Below are positions 7,401 through 13,272 of a DNA stretch of 38,270 bases, in pieces. The translations under genes and the position numbers were made by a program. The notes beneath the pieces are model-generated. The model worked only from the letters and a program-made list of their open reading frames with translations, was not told the DNA's origin and did no database searches. Source of the DNA: JAITWN01 sp964388175 (GTDB lineage: Bacteria > Pseudomonadota > Gammaproteobacteria > SZUA-140); contig CAYLYS010000020.1 in assembly GCA_964388175.1 (NCBI GenBank), forward strand, positions 1 to 38,270. Reading direction: 5' to 3'. Positions within the stretch are counted from its first letter, which is position 1. Each line of letters opens with the position of its first letter.

Positions 7401-9099
7401 GCGCCAGCGCCGTGGCGAGCGCGGTGACCGCTTTGCGCGTTTCCCACAGTCGCGCTTTGTAGTCGCGTTCGACGTCCCAGCTCAGGACACCCTTGAGAAT
7501 GCGCAGGCGCTCGCGTTCGGCCGCCAGCGCCGCGTTGTCGCCGTGCCGGGCGAGCCGCGCTTCCATGCCCGCGATCAAGGCCGCCAGCCGCTGCTCGCGC
7601 GCCGTCGCCAGTGCGAAGGCCTCGTTCTCCTGGTCTATCTGTGCGAGTCGATCGTGAAAGGCGCCTGTTTCCGTCGCCAGCGCCGCGGTATCGATCGTCG
7701 CCAGCCGCTCGCGCACCTGCGGCAGCCGCTGCTCATAGGCGTGCCGCCGCGTCGCCAGCATGGTTGCGAAGATGTCCATGTCGGCCGCCCAGGTATCGAG
7801 ATGATGGCGCAGGAAGCGCAGGCTGCGATAAGCGTTCCAGGCTTCGTGAAAGTCGTCGTCGACGATCAGGCTGGAGAGATGGGAGGAATCGTAGACGGCG
7901 GGGACGGCGCTTCGCTGGCCGATGTCGGCCTCGCCTGCGACCCCGGCGCCGGTTTCGACCAGCAGGGCGAAGGAGGAATCGTCACGGATACCGGCGATCG
8001 TTGCATCGATGTCCGCGATCTCGCGGTCGAGCGCCGCGGCCGCATCGCGATAGCGTATCGAAGCATCATGCCGCTCGCCGAGACGCCATTGCGCATGCGC
8101 GGCCATGAGCCGTGCCTCGTGCGCTTCGGCGGCTTCGTGCCGACTGAGTTCATCTCGACTGAGTTCATCCCGGCCGAGCTCGTCTCCGCTGAGTTCGTCC
8201 CAGGCGCCGATGGCCCGCGCGGTTTCTCCGCGCTCGAATGCCGCCGCCGCTGCGCCGAGCAGGGCACGCCCGGATGCGGCGCTGCCGGCGCCGACGCGGG
8301 CGAACGCCGCTTCGGCGGCGCCGTGGCGTCCGGCGGTCAGGTGCGAGTGACCGATCGCCGCCTCGGTATGATCGCGCAGCAGCTGCAGTTCGGGATTCGT
8401 TTCCGCCGTCTTGCGCCGGGGTTCGCGCACATCGCTGTCGTCGGCACGGTCGAGGCGCTGCAGCGCCATGATGCGGTTATAGCGCGCGTAGGCGGCCCAT
8501 ACCGGCGGCGATTGCACGTCCGCGAGCAGTGCGGATGCCGCCGCATCGTCGCCGCGTTCGATCAGCAGCCGGGCGTTGAGCACGGCGCGTTCGGCCTTGA
8601 TCTCGACGGCGGCGCGTGGGCTGATCCGCTGCAGCGCTTCCTGTGCGCGCTCGGGATAGCCGCGGCGGATCCAGGTGCGCGCCAGCGACAGCCAGATCGC
8701 ATCGCGCGCCTTCGCCGCGGTGTTGCGCTCGAGCAGGGTGTCGAACGTCGCCAGAGCGTTCTCGTGCAGGCCGTAGGAGAGTTCGATGCCGATGCGCAGC
8801 AGCTCGGTGTCTTCGCGCCCCGGCTCGATGTGCGCCTTTTCCCGGGCCACCAGCAGATGTGTGAGGGCGGAAAAATAGTCTTGCTGGTAGTGGTGGTAGA
8901 GCACTTCGCCGTAATACAGTTCGCGCACCCGGTCCGACGCGGGTGCGTCATCGGCCGCGACGGCCGGCGTCGCCGCGGCCAGCAGCGCCAGCACCAGCAC
9001 CAGCACCAGCACGGGCAGGCGCAGACGCCACGGGCGGCGTGAGTCGGTTCGTGCCATCGCCGGCATCGATGACGGCTGCAGTGACGGTTTCAGTCCCAT
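4414..9099 (-). CDS. Giant secreted TPR/coiled-coil protein (1561 residues)
   Basis: A signal peptide (arginine-rich start, then LVLVLVLVLALLAAATPAVA, cleaved before ADD near residue 49) sends this protein to the periplasm. Residues about 50-300 are helical repeats. Residues about 300-325 hold a low-complexity DELSR-type repeat, and 420-650 are strongly coiled-coil (many E/R/L/A heptads). Residues about 690-1530 hold many tetratricopeptide repeats, such as AEAQFRRGEMLFVQRDYAAAE. Proteins of this kind act as long periplasmic scaffolds; the motor and beta-barrel neighbours suggest it bridges the two. The ATG at 9099 overlaps the previous stop by 10 bases; ATG at 9057, just before the arginines, is an equally good start. 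The C-terminus overlaps the TPR lipoprotein gene. Function beyond scaffolding is unknown. Confidence 0.85.
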   Translation of the reverse strand: MGLKPSLQPSSMPAMARTDSRRPWRLRLPVLVLVLVLALLAAATPAVAADDAPASDRVRELYYGEVLYHHYQQDYFSALTHLLVAREKAHIEPGREDTELLRIGIELSYGLHENALATFDTLLERNTAAKARDAIWLSLARTWIRRGYPERAQEALQRISPRAAVEIKAERAVLNARLLIERGDDAAASALLADVQSPPVWAAYARYNRIMALQRLDRADDSDVREPRRKTAETNPELQLLRDHTEAAIGHSHLTAGRHGAAEAAFARVGAGSAASGRALLGAAAAAFERGETARAIGAWDELSGDELGRDELSRDELSRHEAAEAHEARLMAAHAQWRLGERHDASIRYRDAAAALDREIADIDATIAGIRDDSSFALLVETGAGVAGEADIGQRSAVPAVYDSSHLSSLIVDDDFHEAWNAYRSLRFLRHHLDTWAADMDIFATMLATRRHAYEQRLPQVRERLATIDTAALATETGAFHDRLAQIDQENEAFALATAREQRLAALIAGMEARLARHGDNAALAAERERLRILKGVLSWDVERDYKARLWETRKAVTALATALAQVEQGQTRLLQAQLDAPERFEGFDARIAALSERIAALRQQLIDVTGRHEKYLQALTVAELERQRARAGEHRLRARYELAALLDEMTAERADGEWRPALDAWLAFDAVAGDDARRMHALRRIADLQLALGEEALEPDERDTGIRTAIVSYQGLLNAHPDYPDIDGVLYQLARAHDNLGDTAGSLTILTRLIDAHPASPHYAEAQFRRGEMLFVQRDYAAAELAYQAVLDLAERPRFHQQTRYKHGWSLFKQGLYEEALDDFIAVLDQSLATAPAQESPTQDSQEPATQSALVDPDTLPRAERELVADTLRIVGLSFSYLDGPRSVADYLGRRAAVPYEHLIYTSLADLYLEKERYSDAAQTYAGYVERNPGHRHAAAYQIRVFEVYDQAGFAAPAFDARHAFLRDYGPRSPYWQRHDIADMPEVAAHLKQELLAMVQRSHAAAQAAAAVGDASAEQQAAAQWYRDYLAFFPDDGESPRLSFLLAELLSEMGEHEEAIERYEQSAYHYAAHPQAAEAGYAALLAYERRIATLSDAEEKAVWQDHAIVSALRFADAFPQHPEAPAILTRSAEQLFAQERYDDALAVAARVMQYTPAPADDLRRSAWTIIGHVQFERAAYEGAETAYAAALNLSLALMPAGDPAAAALAERQAAAIYQQGAALLATDAAAAAAHFLRVAQAVPAATLVETAEYDGAAALMSIGAWEQAIPVLERFRSDWPASRWQGEVTRKLSVALLESGQLVRAAEEFGRLGEQEGDAETARAALWQSAELYMRAGETEQSLQTYQRYIARHPQPLDQAIEARRRIVASYHERRDEARYRHWLNEIVTADARAGAARTDFSHESAATAALALAEPLRERYAGIRLAVPLDRNLQAKRAAMDEALKAYRRAADYGVADVTTAATFHIGEIYHELSRSLLDSQRPAGLSADELEQYDILLEEQAYPFEEEAIKLHEVNHRRIAQGQYDDWVKRSMEQLAQLLPARYGKTEIVVSAIETIH
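8136..8204 (-). repeat. 15-bp coding tandem repeat (DELSR units)
   Basis: Within the giant TPR gene, four to five imperfect 15-bp units encode GDELG-RDELS-RDELS-RHEA. The units keep frame and sit between two helical regions, probably as a flexible acidic/basic linker. Copy number may vary by slippage. Confidence 0.8.
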
Positions 9100-9617
9100 T
9101 CCCTGATCGAAAATTCCGGCTGCTGCATGTCTTCGCGGTCGACGATGCGAAGTTCGACGTATTTGGGCCCGATTTCCTTGATGACGACGTGGCTGGCGCC
9201 GCGGCGGTAGTCGCGCTCGTGCGGCCCCTTGCCGGTGAAGAAGGCGACCAGTTCGTGTTTGCCGAGACCGAGATTGCCCGTATACAGGCGCTGCACGCCG
9301 CCGCGCCGCAGCGCATCCGCCTCGCGCTGGGTGTAGAGATGGCTGGCGACGTCGCGACCGGCGATCTTGAGCTGCACCGCATCGAGTTCGAAGTACTGGC
9401 CGACGTCGAGGGACAGGAAGACCGTCACCTGCGTCGTTTCCGGAAAGAGCAGCTCCTCTTCGAGCAGGAACAGATCCCGGCTCAATGCCAGCAGATCCTG
9501 CTGCAGGGACTGCACTTCCTGGTCGAGGCCGCGGTAGGCGGTGTCCTGCGCGGTGCCGGCGGGGCTCAGGAAGAGCAGGCCGATCAGCAGCAGGAGTGGG
9601 TATGCCTGTTTCATCAT
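9090..9617 (-). CDS. Secreted protein of unknown function, operon-linked
   Basis: This 175-residue protein has a signal peptide (MMKQAYPLLLLIGLLFLSPAGTA, cleavage near residue 23) and a short coiled-coil (about residues 30-58, GLDQEVQSLQQDLLALSRDL). A beta-rich domain of about 110 residues follows, with TTQVTVFLSLDVGQYFELDAV and HELVAFFTGKGPHERDY. The start has AGGAG nine bases upstream. It lies directly before the giant TPR gene and overlaps it by 10 bases, so the two are translationally linked. I do not recognise a named domain. A coiled-coil plus beta-sandwich layout would suit a periplasmic adaptor bound to the giant TPR protein; that is inference. Confidence 0.8.
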   Translation of the reverse strand: MMKQAYPLLLLIGLLFLSPAGTAQDTAYRGLDQEVQSLQQDLLALSRDLFLLEEELLFPETTQVTVFLSLDVGQYFELDAVQLKIAGRDVASHLYTQREADALRRGGVQRLYTGNLGLGKHELVAFFTGKGPHERDYRRGASHVVIKEIGPKYVELRIVDREDMQQPEFSIREWD

Positions 9618-9634
9618 CGCATCGTCTCCTGAAT

Positions 9635-9694
9635 CTGTTCCGCGATCTGTTCTGGGATCTTTCCCGGGATTTTTTCCGGGACTTTTCCGCGTGG
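9635..9694. repeat. 12-bp intergenic tandem repeat
   Basis: Five imperfect 12-bp units start at 9635, 9647, 9659, 9671 and 9683 (ctgttccgcgat, ctgttctgggat, ctttcccgggat, tttttccgggac, then ttttccgcgtgg). They fill most of the 103-base gap between the DUF3570 gene and the next gene of the operon. No ribosome site is formed by the repeat itself. Confidence 0.8.
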
Positions 9695-9720
9695 TCGCGG
9701 ACGCAATGTTCTCGTCATGT

Positions 9721-10908
9721 TCAATACCAGAGTGACAGATAGAGTTGCGTCACATCCGCCGTAAAGCCGTAGAGCGGTTCCTCGCCGGCGAGAAAACCGT
9801 TGCCGCGCAGATCGCGGAAGTTCTCATAGTCGAAACGCAGGCGGTCGTAGGACAGCGTGACGCTGCCGCGATCGATGAAGCCGCGGCGGCCGGACAGGAA
9901 CTCGTAGCTGAGGCTGACGCCGAGGGCGCTGCTGTCGAAGGCGCTCAGTTCCTTGTCGCGCGCGATGAAGTTCTGCGCGTTGCTGAACGGGAACAGATCG
10001 CTGTAGAAATCGGCGCTCCCCTGCCGGTAATAGCGGTAGCGCAGATCGAGTATCCAACGCTCCTTCAGCGGATGGGTGTAATTGATCTCGTAGGTGTGGG
10101 CGCGGATGCCCCAGGAATCGTCGAACCAGCGGTATTCGCCGCGCAGCGCCGCGCGGTAGGGCAGGTAGTACTGCAGGCGCAGGCTGGCCGCATTGCTGTC
10201 GCGTGTGCGCGGATAGACTTCGGATTCGTAGGCATAGCCGAGCGGGCTGTCGGTGTCGATATAGCGCACCGAACGGTAGGGATTGTTGAGATAGCCTTCG
10301 TCGGTGATCGTTTCCCAGGCGAGGTCGAGCAGCAGGTTCGGACTGAGGATCTGCGTCAGTCCGAAACGGTAATTCTGCCGGCGGACGTCCTCGCTGAAGG
10401 CGGAGTCGCCGCGGCGGCCGACGGTGTCCCTGCCCATGCTGTAGGCCAGCGACACATTGGTCATGTCACCGAACAGATCCTGGCTGATGCCGAAGTTGAA
10501 GCTGTTGGCGTCATAGTCGTTTTCGCGGCTGGTGCCGAAGCCGAAGTCCATCATCACCTTGCCGCGCATATGGGTGAGGCCGACGCTGTTCTCGGTGCGT
10601 TTCTCGCTGTAGGGGCTGGCCGAGGTGACGACGTCGATCGAGGCGCTGGAGATGCTGTCGATGTAGTGGTTCACCGCTACCGAACTGCTGTCGCCGATCT
10701 GCTTGCGCAGCAGGAAGGACGGCCCGGTGATGCGCACGCCGCCGCCGTCATAGCCGTGATACAGCGCATCGAAGCGGTCTTCGGGCAGGATCGCGGCGAC
10801 GATCGACAGCGAGCACGCCATCGCGGCGATGCCGAGCGCGAGCAGCTTGATCGCCCGCGGGGTTCTTCCCGGCGGGGTTATTCTAGTTGCAGCCACAGCC
10901 TCCCCCAT
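9721..10908 (-). CDS. DUF3570 outer-membrane beta-barrel protein
   Basis: This 395-residue protein has a hydrophobic signal segment (LLALGIAAMACSLSIVAA). The rest is made of alternating amphipathic strands and ends in LYLSLWY, an aromatic C-terminus usual for outer-membrane barrels. Recognisable family features are the early RFDALYHGYDGGGVRITGPS region and the repeated strands with R-Y-R-Y-Y and E-Y-R-W-F-D patterns. It matches DUF3570, which nearly always follows a DUF4266 gene, as here. I chose ATG at 10908; GTG at 10896 and ATG at 10938 are alternatives, and all overlap the end of the DUF4266 gene. The transported or bound substrate of this family is unknown to me. It is presumably the outer-membrane end of the DUF4266/thioredoxin sub-module. 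Confidence 0.85.
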   Translation of the reverse strand: MGEAVAATRITPPGRTPRAIKLLALGIAAMACSLSIVAAILPEDRFDALYHGYDGGGVRITGPSFLLRKQIGDSSSVAVNHYIDSISSASIDVVTSASPYSEKRTENSVGLTHMRGKVMMDFGFGTSRENDYDANSFNFGISQDLFGDMTNVSLAYSMGRDTVGRRGDSAFSEDVRRQNYRFGLTQILSPNLLLDLAWETITDEGYLNNPYRSVRYIDTDSPLGYAYESEVYPRTRDSNAASLRLQYYLPYRAALRGEYRWFDDSWGIRAHTYEINYTHPLKERWILDLRYRYYRQGSADFYSDLFPFSNAQNFIARDKELSAFDSSALGVSLSYEFLSGRRGFIDRGSVTLSYDRLRFDYENFRDLRGNGFLAGEEPLYGFTADVTQLYLSLWY

Positions 10909-11113
10909 GTCCGGCCTCGGCGCCGCGCGCGGCGCCACGGGCCTGGAAAACGTGACTGCGATAGGAGGTCGATACCGGATCGCGGTCCATGCTCATGATC
11001 GGGTCGGCGAGGTTCGCGCGCTCGTAGGGTTTGACCCAGGGCTGCACGCCGCCGCAGCCGGTGAGACCGGCTGCGGACGCGACGATGAGCAGCGCTGCGG
11101 CGGCGTGTTTCAC
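10883..11113 (-). CDS. DUF4266 lipoprotein with Gly-Cys-rich tail
   Basis: This 76-residue lipoprotein has the signal LLIVASAAGLTGC (lipobox L-T-G-C). Next come the family's conserved WVKPYERANLADPIM and SYRSHVFQARGAARG stretches, and the protein ends in GHGGGCGCN. The two C-terminal cysteines in a glycine run are a hallmark of DUF4266. They would suit metal binding, a thioether or disulfide, or another modification, and a TlpA-type thioredoxin is encoded just upstream. The start is GTG at 11113, two bases after the thioredoxin stop. The gene overlaps the DUF3570 start. The family assignment is firm; the role of the tail is not known to me. Confidence 0.88.
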   Translation of the reverse strand: MKHAAAALLIVASAAGLTGCGGVQPWVKPYERANLADPIMSMDRDPVSTSYRSHVFQARGAARGAEAGHGGGCGCN

Positions 11114-11115
11114 GG

Positions 11116-11640
11116 CTATTCCGCCAGCAGGGCGCGGACGTGGCGCAGGTATTCCGCTTCGTCGCCGGGCTTGTAGCCGTGATGTACGTAGCGCGCATCG
11201 CCGTTGCGATCGACGATGACCGTGCTCGGCATCGCCACCACTTCATACAGTTTGCTCACCGCGCTCTGGCTGTCGAACACGATGGGGAATTCAACCGGAA
11301 TCTTGTCGAGCAGGGCGCGCGCCTGGCGCGGATCCTGATCGACGTTGATGCCGAGGACGGTGAAGCCGAGCGGCGCATACTTTTTGTGCATCTGATCGAG
11401 CAGCGGCAGTTCCTGGCGGCACGGCCCGCACCACGAGGCCCAGAAATTGACCAGCACGACCTGTCCGCGCAGTTCGGCGAGCCGCAGATTCTCGCCGCTG
11501 CCGCTTTTCAGCGTGAAGTCGGGCGCGCTGACGCGTACCGCCCCGGCGGCGGCTGCCGGCGGCGCCATGCCCGCCGTCAGGAGCAGGCCGGCGAGGACGG
11601 CGGCGGCAAGTGCGGGAAAGCGCATGGAGTTGGGGTTCAT
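11116..11640 (-). CDS. TlpA/ResA-type periplasmic thioredoxin-fold protein
   Basis: This 174-residue protein has an N-terminal signal or anchor (about residues 6-30) followed by an AhpC/TSA-Redoxin fold. It carries the active site WASWCGPC at about residue 74 and a cis-proline motif (VVAMPSTVIVDRNG) near residue 140. Such proteins reduce or exchange disulfides in exported proteins, often those that carry haem or copper. I prefer ATG at 11640: AAGGAG sits six bases upstream of it and abuts the ATG at 11646. It lies between a beta-barrel gene (11 bases away) and the DUF4266 gene. The likely substrate is the two-cysteine DUF4266 tail, which is an inference from position. Confidence 0.9.
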   Translation of the reverse strand: MNPNSMRFPALAAAVLAGLLLTAGMAPPAAAAGAVRVSAPDFTLKSGSGENLRLAELRGQVVLVNFWASWCGPCRQELPLLDQMHKKYAPLGFTVLGINVDQDPRQARALLDKIPVEFPIVFDSQSAVSKLYEVVAMPSTVIVDRNGDARYVHHGYKPGDEAEYLRHVRALLAE

Positions 11641-11651
11641 CTTCATCTCCT

Positions 11652-12371
11652 TCAGAAAAACACGGTCAGTCCGCCGGTGACGGCGATGTTGTGTGTGGTC
11701 TTGTCCTCGCCGATGACGTCGATATCGAAGAGGTGGTCGCGAATGTCGATGCGCAGCGCCAGCCAGTCCTTCAGCAGCAGGCGGTAGCCGACGCCGACGT
11801 TCCAGGTCAGGCGCCGGTCGCCGGCGAATTCGGTGGCGCCGACGCCGCCGGCGACGTACATGCCCGAGTTGAAGGCGCGCTTCCCGCCGATGAAGGATTC
11901 GCCGGGCAGCAGCTGATAGCCGAGGGAAATGTTGTAGTAGCGGAAGTTGCGTTCATCGTCGGTGAGCAGGGCGACGTCGCCGGCGAGCAGCTCGAAGCTG
12001 GTCTTGCCGGCTTCGCTCATGCCGACCAGCGCCTCGACGAAGAAATCCTCGGTGATGTGATAGCCGATGCTGGCGCCGAACACCGCGTCGCTGCCGAAAT
12101 CCTCGATGCTGAGGAAGCCGGCATAGACGCCGAACTCGATGTCGCGGGCGTCGATCTTTGCCTCGCTGATGGCGCGCCGCTCGGTTTCCGGCGTGAAGAC
12201 CGGATCGCCGCCGACGATGTCGTCGCTGTTCTGGGGGTTGTTTTGGGAATTATTCTGGGCCGCGGCGATGCCGGCGCCGCAGACGGCGCACAGCAGGACC
12301 GCTGTCTGCGCCAGCATCGCGGCCGCCCGCGCCGGCCGCTTCAGAAGAATACGGAGAATCCCGCTTTCCAT
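11652..12371 (-). CDS. Outer-membrane beta-barrel protein (OMP_myx_plus-like)
   Basis: This 239-residue protein has a signal peptide (ending GAGIAAAQ near residue 39) and an Asn/Gln-rich stretch (NNSQNNPQN). Eight or so amphipathic strands follow, ending in VTGGLTVFF. The strand pattern GVYAGFLSIEDFGSDAVFGASIGYHITEDFFVEALVG fits the small barrel family found next to SH3-type proteins in Myxococcus and gammaproteobacterial clusters (OMP_myx_plus). The start at 12371 has GAGGAAG upstream at good spacing and overlaps the preceding gene by 31 bases. It shares its general layout and the ending F-F with the protein encoded just before it, so the two may be distant paralogues. Confidence 0.82.
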   Translation of the reverse strand: MESGILRILLKRPARAAAMLAQTAVLLCAVCGAGIAAAQNNSQNNPQNSDDIVGGDPVFTPETERRAISEAKIDARDIEFGVYAGFLSIEDFGSDAVFGASIGYHITEDFFVEALVGMSEAGKTSFELLAGDVALLTDDERNFRYYNISLGYQLLPGESFIGGKRAFNSGMYVAGGVGATEFAGDRRLTWNVGVGYRLLLKDWLALRIDIRDHLFDIDVIGEDKTTHNIAVTGGLTVFF

Positions 12372-13117
12372 TCGCTCACTTCCTCATTGTCATCGCGGCT
12401 GGTGAACAGGGTGTGATACCGGTACTCCACCCGCAGCAGCATGTGCCGGGCAATGTAGGCGCGCACACCGACGCCGACGTGGTTCAGTTGATCTCGATCG
12501 TCCTGCGCCTGCACCAGCACCGAATGCGAACGCGTGTCGATGATGCCGGTGCCGAGCAGGAAGAACGGCGAGATCCGCCATTCCGGCGCCGGCTGGGCGA
12601 TCAGGTCGACGCTGACGATCACGCTGTCGGCGAATTTCCCGAGCACGTGCGCGAGCGAGATCTCGCCGTGCAGGCCCGGACTGAACGCGCGCAGGGCATA
12701 GGCCGATATCGTGCCCGCGCCGCCGAACTCGCCGCCCATCACGCCGAATTCCCAGCGCCGGTCGACGAAGTCCGCCAGGCTGCCTTTGCGCACCTGTACC
12801 GTTTCGCCCGACGGTGCCAGCGTGCGTTCGAGCTGGGCGCGGTTGACCCAGCCTTCGATGTCGCGCACCGTGCGCACCTTGAACCAATCGGTCTTGCGCG
12901 TCAGCAGCGCGATCGTCGCGCCGCGCTCCTCGACGTGGAAGATCGGGTAGCCGCGTCCCGGCCCGGTGCGCAGCTCGATGTACGGATCGGCGATCTCGAC
13001 GCGGTCGAGGCGCTCGGCGGCGGCGGTCATCCCCGCCCACAGCAGCAGGCAGGCCAGCCAGGCCCTTGCGTGCCGCGCCCGCGAGCGGGTGCGGCGATTG
13101 TCGTTGCTTGCTCCCAT
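12341..13117 (-). CDS. SH3-domain outer-membrane beta-barrel protein
   Basis: This 258-residue protein heads the operon. It has a signal peptide (RAWLACLLLWAGMTAAA), a bacterial SH3 domain at about residues 35-100 and a C-terminal beta-barrel of about 150 residues ending AGFSVFF. The SH3 domain shows the ELRTGPGRGYPIFHV opening, a W-F-K-V-R strand and GWVNRAQL. Bacterial SH3 domains often bind peptidoglycan peptides, so the protein could tie the outer membrane to the cell wall. I chose ATG at 13117, with GGAAAG just upstream, over a start 29 codons earlier. It is not preceded by another minus-strand gene for 144 bases, so the operon promoter is probably in 13118-13261, but I see no convincing -35/-10 pair. 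Confidence 0.83.
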   Translation of the reverse strand: MGASNDNRRTRSRARHARAWLACLLLWAGMTAAAERLDRVEIADPYIELRTGPGRGYPIFHVEERGATIALLTRKTDWFKVRTVRDIEGWVNRAQLERTLAPSGETVQVRKGSLADFVDRRWEFGVMGGEFGGAGTISAYALRAFSPGLHGEISLAHVLGKFADSVIVSVDLIAQPAPEWRISPFFLLGTGIIDTRSHSVLVQAQDDRDQLNHVGVGVRAYIARHMLLRVEYRYHTLFTSRDDNEEVSEWKAGFSVFF

Positions 13118-13232
13118 GTCTTTCCGCGGCGGTCCGCTGCCGTCATCCCCGATCCGTTTCCATGCACTACTCTTTTTCGGCCGGAAGGGCCGCGGACAAT
13201 ACATCGGCGTCGTTCGGCGCGCCGCTCATGGA

Positions 13233-13272
13233 ATCGGTCATTGAGCCGGTCATTGAATTGGTCATTGAACGG
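13233..13272. repeat. 12-bp tandem repeat running across the 3' end of the HzsA-related gene
   Basis: The core ggtcattga recurs at 13236, 13248 and 13260, exactly 12 bases apart, within units such as ccggtcattgag. The last unit includes the TGA stop of the HzsA-related gene (13262-13264), so the repeat appears to have grown outward from the gene's end into the intergenic gap. Confidence 0.85.

Noticed and set aside
4417..9042. A 1541-codon plus-strand open frame opposite the giant TPR gene
   Set aside because: It is the antisense shadow of a GC-rich gene; it has no domain or signal peptide, while the minus strand has TPR and coiled-coil patterns and operon context.
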